In this document: in pieces, positions 10,479 to 21,610 of the stretch
Layout: each line of letters begins with the position of its first letter
Position numbering within the stretch: position 1 is the stretch's first letter
Assembly: GCA_933228675.1 (NCBI GenBank)
Contig: OW121741.1
Location: 59,364,863 to 59,428,862 of the forward strand
DNA from: Stomorhina lunata
Taxonomy: Eukaryota; Arthropoda; Insecta; Diptera; Rhiniidae
Reading direction: 5' to 3'
DNA: 64,000 nucleotides
Translations under genes and position numbers: made by a program
Notes under the pieces: model-generated
What the model saw: the letters and a program-made list of their open reading frames with translations, nothing else
What the model was told of the DNA's origin: nothing
The model's database searches: none

Positions 10479-11897
10479 ATAATTATAATTTGTCATTTTT
10501 TAGCTACTAAGAGATTGCCTTAGGCGAAGTTATACGGGAGCAATTGTCAAACGTGAACGGATTTCTCCGAATTGCAATTAAAAAATTTAAATTTTCGTTG
10601 ATATGTGAGATACATACATACATATGTAGGTTTTGAACGGATATCATGTACTTAGCTGCATTTTTGTACTTCCTAGGAAGATTGCCTATAATTTGATTTA
10701 TAATACATAATCAAATGTTATCATAATGTTCAAAAGTCAGACACAAAATCAAGATAAATGCAGTGTGTCTGTCTGCTAAAATCAGATTTGTGGAGCTCCT
10801 GGAAGGTATACCCATATGCATTTTACACAAAATTTTAAAATATCGTCCCACCCTGAATTTCATCGTTGTCGATCAAAACACCACAAATTACCGAGTGCAT
10901 CAGAATTTAGGTGATCCGGTACGAAGAACGCTATTAAATTTGATCAAAATAAACATCTAAAATATCGACCAAACAGGAGCTCCAAAAACTTGACTACAAC
11001 AGAAAAAAGGACAGACAAGTAGACGGACGGACAGACAGGTAGACGGACGGACGGACAGACAGGTATACGGACGGACAAACAGACGGACGGACGTCGCGAA
11101 ATCAATTCTCCTGCAGATTCTGAGTCGATCGGTACAATTTGAATGCTATTCATAATCAGATTTGTAGAGTTTATATATCAGATTATATATATCCCACAAA
11201 GAACGCTGTCAAATTTAATCAAAATCGGTCCATAAACACCTGAGATATGGCAGAAACAATACTTACAAAATGTAAACAAAATTTCTTAGACACGTACTTT
11301 GGGCAATTTGCTGTACATCATAAGTAGTGTTTTGTCGATATCTCAGTTGTTTATGGACCGCTTTTGATAAAATTTAATAATGTGCTTGGCGGGGGAATTT
11401 CCTAAAATCTGATATAAAATTTATGTATGTCCGTGCTCCAGGAGGATGGTTTTTCCTATTTCTGCATTTCATTTTTTAACAAACATTCTCTAACGCGTAC
11501 TTTGGGCAATTTTCGATACATCAAATTTAGTGTTTTGGCGGTATCTCAGTTGTTTATGGACCGATTTTGACATGAAAAAGTGTGTTTCAATCAAAAATTT
11601 TAAAATTTTCGTCTAATTTTTGCTATTTCGATATTTTCGGTGTTTATAAACCGATTTTAATGAAATTTAATAGCGTTCATTGCGGGAGAACCTGGTATAT
11701 AATTTATGTAGGACCATCCTCCAGGGGCTTCAGAAACTTGATTTCAACAGACAGACAGACAGACGGACATCGCTTAATCGATTCTCCTCCCGATTCTGAG
11801 TCGATCGGTATAATTTTTATGGGGTCTACGATCACTAATAAAATTACAAACGGAATCACAAACTTATAATACTCTTTCACCTATTGGTGAAGGGTAT

Positions 11898-12120
11898 AAT
11901 AAAAAAGTTTGACCAAAATAGAAAAATACACAAGAAGAATTTACAAAATTAAAGAAGAAAAACTAAACCTATATAAAGAGGAGTTAAAAAGAAAACAAGT
12001 TTACAAGTAAGTTCATTAATTATTCTAATCTGTTTATTATTTTTTTTTTGTTTTTTTCTAGATCAGCTGTGTTCTACGGAATTTTTTTTATAAATTTCAT
12101 AATAAATAAAATTAAGTAAT
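11898..12120 (+). pseudogene. Coiled-coil gene relic, last exons with a 55-bp intron
   Basis: The frame reads SLTKIEKYTRRIYKIKEEKL and on to KEELKRKQVYK, a charged coiled coil. A GTAAGT donor sits at 12007 and a TTTTTTTCTAG acceptor ends at 12061, giving a 55-bp intron of fly type. The spliced frame continues in phase for about 18 codons and ends at a TAA near 12118; an AATAAA overlaps the end. Its upstream half is at 7696-7850. Whether this was a host gene or the accessory protein of a DNA transposon is unresolved. Confidence 0.45.
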
Positions 12121-12338
12121 CTGTTACAATACGACCTCTTACAAAAAAAGAGTAGTAGGCGTAGGCGAAAAATTTCCACTATACCATTAAATTTTAAAGA
12201 CGTCAACAAATACGACATACGCCTAAATAAGTCTACGCTAACCGCGATAAGTGTGAATAAAAATTTATTTAGTTGGACAATAAGTAGCAGTTGTAACCGA
12301 TAATGATCATGTGTTAATTGCTATCAATAATCACTTAC

Positions 12339-12475
12339 CATCTAAGAGATAATTATTGGTGATATCTAAATTATGGGATGGTTTCATGTCATGATGTAAA
12401 TTTGATGATTCAGTTGCTGACGAAGACCTTTTTCTCATTGGTTCAGCCAATGCTTCGGTTAGTGAAACCATTTTG
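12339..12475 (-). CDS. Well-formed first coding exon of an unidentified gene
   Basis: On the minus strand a TTTCTTTTAG acceptor (12476-12485) is followed immediately by CAAAATGG, a strong fly translation-start context. The ATG at 12471 opens 44 codons (starting MVSLTEALAEPMRKRSSS, ending NNYLLD) plus one base, then a textbook G|GTAAGTGA donor at 12338. Acceptor, Kozak context, open frame and donor are all mutually consistent, so this looks like an internal exon that carries the start codon after a 5' UTR intron. The peptide is Ser-rich and hydrophilic, with no domain I recognise and no similarity to transposon proteins known to me. The next exon would lie leftward, possibly beyond the window. 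Confidence 0.55.
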
Positions 12476-12485
12476 CTAAAAGAAA

Positions 12486-12780
12486 TGTAATATTTGTTAA
12501 TCAAAATACTCTATTAAGTTATATGTCAAAAACAATTTTAAACAAAGAAGATTCCTTTGTTCGGATATGTCGAATTCATTTTACCCATTGTATTTCTAAA
12601 TTAAAAATTTTCAATCTCAATAAATTCTATTATAAAAGCTAATATCGTAAAGTTAGCACGAAAAAATTAAGCTAATAAAATTTAATAAGCAAAGTTTTCA
12701 TTAAAACTCTTTTTATTTATTCAGTAAATTTCCATAGAATAGTCTTAGGACTTAAAATACATACGAAAAAAATTCAATCG
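12486..12780. other. AT-rich spacer upstream of the 12339-12475 exon
   Basis: No open frame or clear repeat. If the exon is real, this would be part of a 5' UTR intron. Confidence 0.3.
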
Positions 12781-13411
12781 AAAAATAAGAAAAACAATTT
12801 TCCTTGACGATCGAACCACATAAATTATATATAAGTATTGGAAATACTTCCGCGAAGCACGAAGTATTGGTCAATAAACACCTAAGATATGGTTAAAATA
12901 GTAAAATCGATGTATTGCAAATAGCCAAATTCAACATTTTTGAGAAAACTTTATTTGATTTTTTTGCAATTGCTCTGGTGTTTATTTACCGATTTTAATA
13001 AAATTTAATAGTGTGCATTGCGGGAGTTCGTCCTGAAATCTGATATATAATTCATGTCGGTGTATTTTCTGGGAGTTTTACAAAACTGATTTTAGCAGAC
13101 GGAGATATTTTATACTCGTATATCTTAAATAAATGGTCTGACTTTTGAGCATTGTAAAGAAAATATATTGATCAAGATACCAACCAAGATACCATTTCTT
13201 AATAATAAACAATAGAACTTTTGTGACTTCATTTGTATAAAAATGTTGTATTGTAGTATTGTATATCGAAATGATTGTTGTCCTTTTAGGATTTACACAG
13301 AAAATAATTTAGTCAAATTGACAGCCTTAGGTATGTCTATTTTGCACATACATTTAAAAGTAATAGTTGCTTTAGCAAAGCATTCTTATAATATATTCAA
13401 TTACGAGCCTA
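12781..13411 (+). mobile_element. DINE-like copy I, left part
   Basis: Phrases such as AAAATCGATGTATTGCAAAT and CAGAAAATAATTTAG recur in copy H (46940-47850), so this is the same element type in the same orientation. It is cut at 13410 by the 9.74-kb element and resumes at 23154. The 5' hairpin is not present. Confidence 0.65.
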
Positions 13412-13864
13412 CACTCAGAAAAAAGATATGTACTAAATTTAAGGAAAAATAATTCCTTAAAAATAGTAAAAAAATTTCCTTTTTCGGAGTAAATTTTTAC
13501 TCAAAACTAGGAAAAATTGTTACAATCTAGTAAAAAATACTATATTCAACTAAAAAAATTATAGTTCATATACTAAAAAATAGTTAATATTTTTCCATAG
13601 AAAAATTTCATGAATTTTTTAAATATTATTTATTTTAAGGAAATTTTTGTTAAAAACTAGTAAACTTGTCCTAAATTTTAATTCATCATATCGTAAAAGT
13701 AGGTAATATTGACTTTAGTTCAAAAAATTTGATTGAGTAAATGATTTACTCAAAAATAGTTCATAAAATTGTGCTTACTTAAATTCTGAAAGTTGTTGTC
13801 GTAAATTTTAGTTCATAATTTTCCTAATTACTAAAAAGTTATACTTAAGTTTAGAAAAATTTCT

Positions 13865-14610
13865 ACATTTTAGTCACCACACGCAACGTGAGCCCCATAA
13901 TATCAATGTCATCGGCAAACGCGAGTAACAGGCGCTTTCTGCTGAAAATCGTGCCAGTTGTATTAGCTGCAGTATCATGCAAAAAGTTAAATAAGGTAAG
14001 TTTCCATTTGTTTTTCTCGGTTGATTAACCTGGTCTAAAGCCATATTGAAAGGTCCCAATTATTTCGTTAATTTTGGGTTTTAGCCTTTCACACAGGATG
14101 CTTATATGCAATTGATATATGCAATTGGTATAAGTCTTCCTCTATAGTAAGGCCAGACAGATTTATCACCTTTTTGTGCACTGGACAAAGATCAGTTTCA
14201 CGTCATGACTGGGGCAGCTATCATAAACTTCTTCAAGCCGGTAATAGAAAGATTCTTTTACATCGTCGTCATTCTCTTCAGCGGGAGCGTGTGCATAAAT
14301 CAGGCTTAGATTAAAGTATTTATCTTTAACGCGAATTGTTGCTAACCTTTCGTTTACTGGGGTGAACCTAGAAACAAGATTTCGCAATCTGTTGTTTACC
14401 ATAAAACCGCAACAAAACTCATGCTTAATAACATGACAGCTACACAGGTCACCTTTTGGTTTCTTGGCAAAGCCGTGGCTATTCCATCTAATCTCCTGGA
14501 CAGCAATCATATCATGTTTGAATTTATCGAGTGCATCAATCAACTGGACCAGGACACCTCCACTGTTGAGAGATCGGATATTCCAGGTGCTAATCCTTAA
14601 ATATGATCCA
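13865..14610 (-). pseudogene. RTE-like LINE relic: endonuclease domain plus reverse-transcriptase fragments
   Basis: From about 14602 one frame gives STWNIRSLNSGGVL, then KHDMIAVQEIRWNSHGF and FNLSLIYAHAPAEE, the start, catalytic-Glu and central strands of an APE-type endonuclease. It ends where the VLGDFNA motif should follow. After a large deletion there is a short RT piece, FQYGFRPG, near 14030-14060, and near 13875-13950 the frame RLLLAFADDIDIMG, the catalytic FADD box. Everything between is missing or shifted. Motif choice and order fit the RTE clade. No 3' tail is visible because the subterminal repeats of the 9.74-kb element begin at about 13865. Confidence 0.82.
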
Positions 14611-15051
14611 ATTTTTTTTGCTTTTTCATAATAAATAGGCGCTTTTTTCCAGAAGTACGGGAAGAACTCACAGCACTTGTTAGCTATCTTCTTTAACTGG
14701 TGTTAAGGTAGCTAACCAGGTGTGATACCACGAGAAAGTCAGTGTCCACAGTTGAGATGTAGGATAGACCAAGAAAAGTCTTTGCTTTTCAAGTTAAAAC
14801 CGATCAAAACCATTGCTTGGCTTCCAACAATAACTACAGCAGCTTGTTATCTAGAATACTTCGACTAAATTCTGAACTTATGGCTAGCTTTTGTATTATA
14901 AGTGCCACTTGGCAGGATTATTTAGTTGGTTGGCAGAGCTTAACATATGACTTTTCTGTGCTTGGAGTTGTCGTCACAAGTAACAATCAGCCGTCTTCTT
15001 CAAATCGAAAAAGGTTATCGGACTTCCCCGCATGTTAAGGCTGATGCATTA
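14611..15051. other. Spacer next to the RTE relic, possibly its 5' leader
   Basis: Relatively GC-rich with a short hairpin around TTAAGGTAGCTAACC. The phrase near 14790-14830 recurs loosely near 52525-52560. No supported gene. Confidence 0.35.
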
Positions 15052-16105
15052 CACAGGCCTACAAATATTGGGGTCATGGAAGTTGTTGGAAAATGGAGGG
15101 TCATTTCCGAAGTAATTTTTTCCGTAGAATCCGAATCCGGGGTCCGAATTGCTCTATCACGTCAGGATTTTGAGATATTTGAGGTTTTTTACCCAAAAAA
15201 TGGCGTTTTTGGCTACTTTTGAGGTTATGTACAGAAGAGACAAAATTTTTTGGGAGTTTTTTTTTAGTTGCATCTTATAGCACTACTCTTCCTCTTTAAT
15301 TTAAGAGTCGCAGAGTTCAATTACGATTTTTCTACACCAAGTTACGTCAATTTGAAATTACGAGCGGGAGTCCCTTCGCCAATATTAAAACATGTTTTCT
15401 TTTTAATTTTGCCCCGTCTCACTTTGGAATTCCTTTAAGCATACATTTCTTTAGTGTGAATCATTTAGTATAATTTTTCCCCGTCTTATTGATATACAAT
15501 TTAATTTTTTTTTTTAATTTTATTTTAAATTTTAATTTTAATTTTAATTTTGCCCCGTCTCACTTTGGAATTCCTTTAAGCATACATTTCTTTAGTGTGA
15601 ATCATTTAGTATAATTTTTCCCCGTCTTATTGATATACAATTTTTTATTATTTGTACAAAAAAGACCATTTGTATTGATTCTGTATTCGTAATCAGTAAC
15701 CCCAAAAATCCCCAAGTAAAAATTTTGAAGAGAAAATACCCAGTAGACAAATGTCTGCCTCAACGTATTCAATGCAAATGGTCATGCAATTAATAGGACA
15801 TATCTCGTAATTTCAAATTGACGTAACTTGGTGTAGAAAAATCGTAATTGAACTCTGCGACTCTTAAATTAAAGAGGAAGAGTAGTGCTATAAGATGCAA
15901 CTAAAAAAAAACTCCCAAAAAATTTTGTCTCTTCTGTACATAACCTCAAAAGTAGCCAAAAACGCCATTTTTTGGGTAAAAAACCTCAAATATCTCAAAA
16001 TCCTGACGTGATAGAGCAATTCGGACCCCGGATTCGGATTCTACGCAAAAAATTACTTCGGAAATGACCCTCCACTTTTTGACAACAAAACCATGTTGGC
16101 CTGTG
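15052..16105. mobile_element. 1,054-bp long-TIR DNA element, TTA target duplication
   Basis: The ends read CACAGGCCTACA and TGTTGGCCTGTG, flanked on both sides by TTA. The inverted arms are about 300 bp long (to about 15363 and from about 15807) and nearly identical apart from the outermost 40 bases. The 440-bp centre has no transposase but contains a 93-bp direct repeat (15411 and 15552). A CAC-type terminus with a 3-bp duplication is compatible with CMC/Chapaev-like elements, but the superfamily is not established. Confidence 0.8.
15411..15644. repeat. Direct repeat of about 93 bp, offset 141 bp
   Basis: The segment starting GCCCCGTCTCACTTTGG and ending at a TTGATATACAATTT phrase occurs at 15411 and again at 15552, almost identical, separated by AT-rich filler. 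It lies in the centre of the long-TIR element. Confidence 0.9.
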
Positions 16106-16189
16106 TTATCTATGCCTCAGTTTTTAAATTAGGGTGGGTCTTATTTAATGTTTGCCAGGAGGTTGTTGTATATGAAATATCATAATTTA

Positions 16190-16290
16190 ACGTCAATTTA
16201 AAGAAAGAGGGGCTTAGTGACAGAGATTTAAATTACTCCAAAAGCGATCTTCTAAATGAAGAGTTATTGGATTTAGGTACAGTTTTTTTT
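16190..16290 (+). other. Short coding-like stretch, unidentified
   Basis: One frame reads NLKKEGLSDRDLNYSKSDLL and a few codons more, with a balanced protein-like composition unlike the surrounding AT-rich DNA. There is no start codon; a GGTACAG near 16278 could be a donor. It may be a scrap of a gene from the 9.74-kb element. Function unknown. Confidence 0.25.
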
Positions 16291-16503
16291 TATTATAATA
16301 ACTTAATGCCCAAGTATTTGAGGTAAATATATTTTTAGATTGAGCTTTTGCGTAATGTATTGATAAGTATCCAAAATAAAAAAAAAATCGTATAGGTGTT
16401 TTAAGTAACAGTTAATTATAGGGCTTACAGTAAAGGCCAAAACTTAACACATTATTTATTAATACAAAATCGAAAAAATTGTGGGTAAAACTCAAAAGTC
16501 ATT

Positions 16504-16662
16504 GTATGGTATAAATTTTGTTCCTTTAGCCAAACACTTTTATTTACTCATGTTCATTGACCATCAGATGGACGAATATAAGCCGAACTGGGTCAGATTG
16601 TCGGCAATGGACATGGGTTGATAAAAGTGTTGGGCTCATATAGCCCGAAATTTATACCATAC
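16504..16662. repeat. 159-bp imperfect hairpin element
   Basis: The ends GTATGGTATAAATTT and its reverse complement bracket two arms of roughly 58 bp that match imperfectly (shared CAACACTTTTAT and CATGTTCATTG-like blocks). It is probably a very small MITE. Confidence 0.7.
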
Positions 16663-16756
16663 TACTATTTATGGCATTTAATATAATTAAATTTTAAACT
16701 TTATTTTCTTAAATTTTTTCGATTTATATATCAGTTAAAATCAGGGACCGTAACAG

Positions 16757-17075
16757 TTATGACTTTTATCGAAAAAGTCAAAAAATAACAATTATTTTTT
16801 AACTTTTATTTTAAAAATCGAAAATAAAAGTTATTTTTTAACTTTTATTTTAAAAATCAAAAGTAAAAGTTATTTCTTAACTTTTATTCTAAAAATCAAA
16901 AATAAGTTATTTTTTAACTTTTATTTTAAAAAACAAAAATAAAAGTTATTTTTTAACTTATATTTTAAAAATCAAAAATAACAATTATTTTTTAACTTAT
17001 ATTTTAAAAATCAAAAATAACAATTATTTTTTAACTTTTATTTTAAAAATCAAAAATAAAAGTTATTTTTAAAAT
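16757..17075. repeat. Left subterminal array of the hAT element
   Basis: About eight diverged units of 37-40 bp, each roughly AAAAGTTATTTTTTAACTTT followed by TATTTTAAAAATCA. Each unit is itself partly self-complementary (AAAGTTA and TAACTTT). The inverted counterpart is at 21195-21500. Confidence 0.9.
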
Positions 17076-17620
17076 TAACATGCTTAATAAAATAAACTGT
17101 TTGGGTATGTTAGTAAGTGCTACATATATATTTATTTCTCTATATCAAAGTTTGTATGCAGAATAAAGCGAATTCATTTTATTTATTTCAATATTTTATT
17201 TATAATTAGTAACATGTAAGTATTTTAATGAAAATGTTATTTAAAGCTAGATATTTAGTTACAAATTTTTGTAATTTTTTGGATATTATAATATTGATAC
17301 TTTTTATCTTTCGATTTTTTCCAATAGATGCTTTTATTTGCACTAGCATATCATCGTAAGTTTATCATTTCTGCAAAATATCCTTGAAGAAAAAAATCTC
17401 CAAGTGTTTTGCCTATATACAACAAACGTTCTACAATGATGGAATTATAAAGCTACTTAAATAAAACTGAATTTCGATTGAGAAAAATTTCAAGTAAGAG
17501 ATAATTTTAACAAATCTGCAAATACATTTTAGATCACTCAATATTATGAAATTACGAAATCATTGATAATACAAAAATTATGTTTTAAGAAATTAAAAAC
17601 ACAGTGAGACAACTAAGATT

Positions 17621-17978
17621 AAGTAAAAGTTTCTGGGATGTTATACAATTTTTCTGGTAGGTCCAGTCGAGTACACTCAACACTCTATTTTTGGAATTTT
17701 CAAAACATGCACAAAATCTTAATTTTTGGATATAAAAACGGTTTTTCATACCCGTATGCAATTATCACCCTATAACATAGACAGATATCTACCAAAAAAT
17801 TTAAATCTTTTTGAATTTGTCTAAGTGACAGGGTGATAAGTGCATACGGGTCTGAAATACCATTTTTTATCCATAAACCAAGATTTTGGGAGTGTTTTGA
17901 AAATTCTGAAAACAGAGTGTTGTTGTGCTCGACAGTACCTACCATAAAAATGGTATAACATTTCAGAAACTTTTACTT
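17621..17978. mobile_element. 358-bp fold-back element inside the hAT
   Basis: The sequence AAGTAAAAGTTTCTG at the left is mirrored exactly at the right end. The arms, about 165 bp each, match throughout with scattered differences (CATACCCGTATGCA versus TGCATACGGGTCTG near the middle). There is no coding capacity. It lies downstream of the transposase stop codon. Confidence 0.8.
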
Positions 17979-18054
17979 CTTTTTATTCGTCGAGCTGTTT
18001 AATTTAAATAGATACACAAATTTGATCGTCAGTGGTTGCCGAAATTTACTATAC

Positions 18055-18186
18055 TTTTACTTCCGTATGTAGCTCAAGTTAGTGTGGAGAAGTGTTTTCA
18101 GTATTGTCATAATTATCTCTTAAAGATTGACGTTATAATTTATCTAAAGATAATCTAAATGTCAATTATGTAAATATTTAAATGTT
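18055..18186 (+). pseudogene. Inverted partial copy of the hAT transposase C-terminus
   Basis: Read on the plus strand, AQVSVEKCF and RYNLSKDNL correspond to the TQVSVERSF and RYNLSEDNL motifs of the hAT dimerisation region encoded on the opposite strand at 18200-18330. The two copies face each other around 18188 and form a large, imperfect palindrome. The plus copy is shifted and has stops. Confidence 0.75.
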
Positions 18187-18189
18187 TTG

Positions 18190-20814
18190 TTAAAAATTAT
18201 TGGAATTAAGTTTTACAATCATTATTGCCTCTAGATTATCTTCAGATAAATTATAACGCAAATCTCCGAGAATAAATCTTAATGCAGAAAATGACCTTTC
18301 CACACTTACTTGCGTCGCGGGCACAGCGTGCAAAATTAAAGCTAGTTTCCGTAGCCATGGAAGTACAAATTTTTTATTATTCCAATATTCAATAATGTTT
18401 TCATCAACATCTAATCTTTTTTCCTTAAAATTATCGATTTCGTAGAAGGCTTTGCGGGTATTATCGGTTATTTCGTAACTTTCATCATCATCAGATGAAT
18501 AATTTGAAATTTCCATATCTCGTAATCCACTTCTTAGTAAAGATGACGAAGAACTTTGCATGCTGCTTTCAATAATAATCTCTTCCGCTGTAGCTTGTTC
18601 CGTTGTAGTGCTTTCCTGTAAAAAAAAAAAAATTGAGAACAATTTGTACAAAAAAATTTTTGAACGTGGCTTACCTTTGCAATGCATTGTGTCTGCTGAA
18701 AAAGTTTCTTCAAATGTCTTTTCGCAGCTTCTTTTTTTGTAGTTGATAACAAACGCATAAATCTACTGTCCAAAAATAATGCCGCATACATAGTATCATT
18801 TTCCAACAATATTGATAGCCGAGTTTCTATATTTGTTAAAAGTTTTATTGCATCTTCAGTGTTTATATTTCTTAACTTAAAAATAAGCTCTATCCAATAT
18901 TTATAGAAATCACCGAAAATTAGTTGTGATTTTTGTAATTTTAGGGTAAGTTCATGGACAGGCTCTAAAACTGCAACAATGTTTTCTATTATTAGCCACT
19001 GGCTGTTACTTAGGTGTTCAGAAATAGAAATATTATTAATGCAAAATTCTTTTAAATCTAAAAGACGTTTAAGCATATTGTAGGTGGAACTCCATCGGGT
19101 TACAACATCCAATTGGGGCTTAGGTATACCACAATTCTGTATTTTATATCTACAAGAAGAACAAATATGATAAACAAGTGGAGAAATAATCAAGTAGGAA
19201 AATATTATGGTCTGTCACTGTCGTCAGATAATTTTCTTAATTCCAGAAGTAAGGCCAATAGGAAGTACTCAAAATAATAGATATTTATATGAGTTACATA
19301 CGCCACAAAGTGGTTTGAAGCAAAAAAAAAGATTAATAAATAATAAGTCTGTTTCTTCTAAACAATGCAAATCATGTTTTTGACCCACTGTGCATTCGAT
19401 ATTAAAGCGTCCGTTTTTAAATATCTTGACTCGTTTTATGTTCAGAAATTTCCAAAGTCAAATATTTTTCCTTATCGAAAAAAGTTCTGTATAGGAGTAA
19501 AATCAAAAATTTTCGAAAACTAAACCACATCTCATACTAACTAAATACAAATTTTTTATATAATTTTCTACGTAAATTTTAAAACAAAAAAATTTCAAGC
19601 GATTCATGAAAAAATGTTCAAAATTTGTACTGAAATAATATGAGTAAAACAAAAAGTCTATTATTTCGCGATCCCCCCATGGGACCACTTTTTTGAATTT
19701 TGATATCAACAATATAATCCATAGTTGAGAGAAGGATAAAGAAAATTGAACTATATTTTTATCACTTAAAAAATTGCAACTTTTAAATGGCGATAACTTT
19801 AAAGTTCCACCTGCTAAGTCCAAGCTCTTTGGGGGTTTTAATACTCTGATCTAGTACTTTCTATTTCCTAAATAAAAGAGAAATAAATATTTCATGTTAA
19901 CTTACCGAAATGATGGAGCTCTCAGAATTTTTACTACATTTCGTGCATGGTTTATGTCTTCTAGGCATTCCCGAAGAAAATCTTTTACTGAAAGTTGTAA
20001 AGTGTGTGCAGCGCATTTAGTTGATATTATATTTTCAAAATTAATACTACTAATTAAGTTTTCCAAAATATCATCTTCATCTTCATCGTCATCTGAATTT
20101 TCACTTTCACTTTAAATTTTTTGTGGAGATAAAAGCTGAATAGCTTTTACCAAATTGCGCCCGTTATCTGTTGTAAAAGAATATATCTGTTTTTTGTCCA
20201 CATTATAACTTGCTAAAACGTTTTCAATTTGAACTTTTAAGTTTTCAGCAGTGTGTCTTTTTTTTAACTCCAACATTGCGAGAGATAATATTAAGAGTTT
20301 TATTTTTTGAAATAAACTGGGCATTTATTCCCAAAATTGAGCGATCACTGCGAGTAGCGCTATCAATTTTTAAATGAATGATTTTATTTTTTAGCAAACT
20401 TTTAATTTTGTCTTTAATTTCAATTGATTTCTCAATTACCAAATCCATAATGTTTCTTGAATTAATTTTAGAAATATTTAGGCCATCTAACAAAGGGTTT
20501 ACCAACACTTTAAAAGAATTACAATCAAAAAACGAAAGAGGAAGCGACTCTTTTGTTACAATTTCAATACAGGCGTTTATAACTTCGCTTCTGGTCATTT
20601 CTACAAAAAATTTAACTTTACTTTCCACTAGGTTCTCTTGTTCACTTTTAATTTTTTTCGCCAAATCTTGAAAAACTTCACTATGTGTTTGTTCTAAATG
20701 GCGTTTTAAATTTGTGGAAAAATTACTTATTTTTTTTCCGCACGATTTGCAAACCGCTTCGCCATAACTTTCAACATAAAACTCGCGTAAAAAAAAATTT
20801 CGTTTGCGACCCAT
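18190..20814 (-). pseudogene. hAT transposase, three exons, one frameshift and one nonsense codon
   Basis: Exon 1 (20814-19906) starts MGRKRNFF and holds a BED-type zinc finger (CKSCGKK and HLEQTH, residues about 20-45), then LKIDSATRSDRSILG and FTTDNGRNLVKAI, carrying hAT Asp positions. A one-base shift sits in an A-run near 20300 and a TAA at about 20112, after which KCAAHTLQLSVKDF continues the protein. A GTAAGT donor at 19905 and TTGTAG acceptor at 19150 define a 756-bp intron. Exon 2 (19149-18675) contains LDVVTRWSSTYNML. A second intron (18674-18616, 59 bp, GTAAGC to TTTACAG) leads to exon 3, which carries the dimerisation region PATQVSVERSFSALR. Two lesions make it non-autonomous as read. 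Confidence 0.9.
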
Positions 20815-21194
20815 TTTAAAATTTTATATACATAAGTATATATTTTTTATAGAAATGAATATTATAAAATGAATAGAACCAAATTGTTTTTTAAATTAAG
20901 TTTTTAGTATATAATTATGACTTGTGAGACTAAGGTCGGTATAATAATATTTTTTAAACTCTGAACAACCAGTGTCTAAATATTTTGTATGAAAATGTCC
21001 ATATAAATTGTTTAGACACTTTACTCTTAATAAGTAGAAAATTATAACGTCGGTTAAGCTTGACCATATGATCCCTTTGCCACCGTCATCATACCAACAT
21101 TTTTCAATAATTACGTAAAAATTTTAAATATTTCAGTCAAAAGGCAAATAGTTTTTCGAAAATTAAAAAAAATATATAAAAATAACTTTATTAC

Positions 21195-21610
21195 CGTTAA
21201 AAAAGGGAAGAAATAACTTTTATTTCTGATTCAAAAAATAAAAGTTAAAAAATAACTTTTATTTTTGATTTTTAAAATAAAAGTTAAAAAGTAACTTTTA
21301 TTTCCGATTTTAAAATTAAAAGTCAAAAAATAACTTTTATTTTTGATTTTTAAAATAAAAGTTAAAAAATAACTTTTATTTTTGATTTTTTAAATAAAAG
21401 TTATAAAATAATTGTTATTATTCATTTTTAAAATAAAAGTTAAAAAATAACTTTTATTTTTGATTTTTAAAATAAAAGTTAAAAAATAAAAAGTATCTCA
21501 GCTTATAAATATTTTGACCAAGACCATCCAAACGGTATTTTTGGTTTTGTTCTACGATAACTCCTTCTGGTTGATTTTTTTAATCAAAAATTTTAAAATA
21601 ACAGTTATTT
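21195..21610. repeat. Right subterminal array of the hAT element
   Basis: Inverted counterpart of the array at 16757-17075: about seven units of TAACTTTTATTTTTGATTTT plus AAAATAAAAGTTAAAAA. The array is broken near 21490-21580 by a short unrelated stretch before the terminal repeat. Confidence 0.9.

Larger units (their letters stand above)
7851..11893 (-). mobile_element. DINE-like element, copy B, both ends present, with two nested insertions
   Basis: On the minus strand the 5' hairpin lies at 11862-11893 and the 3' hairpin TTCGGCTTTGCCGAA at about 7865-7879. GTCY arrays lie near 11750-11775 and 11005-11095. Removing the MITE (8241-8426) and mariner (8691-9987) leaves about 2.56 kb, similar to copies C and E. 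It carries the full 64-bp internal palindrome at 10415-10478. It sits inside a coding-like stretch (7696-7850 and 11898-12003). No open reading frame belongs to the DINE itself. Confidence 0.88.

Noticed and set aside
10944..11153. Frames rich in SVCLSVR/PVCPSV (also at 36486-36719, 39677-39877 and 11582-11869)
   Set aside because: They are translations of the GTCY arrays of DINE-like elements.
13243..13452. A 69-codon plus-strand frame overlapping the left end of the 9.74-kb element
   Set aside because: It crosses the TA insertion junction at 13410, so it cannot be an ancestral gene.
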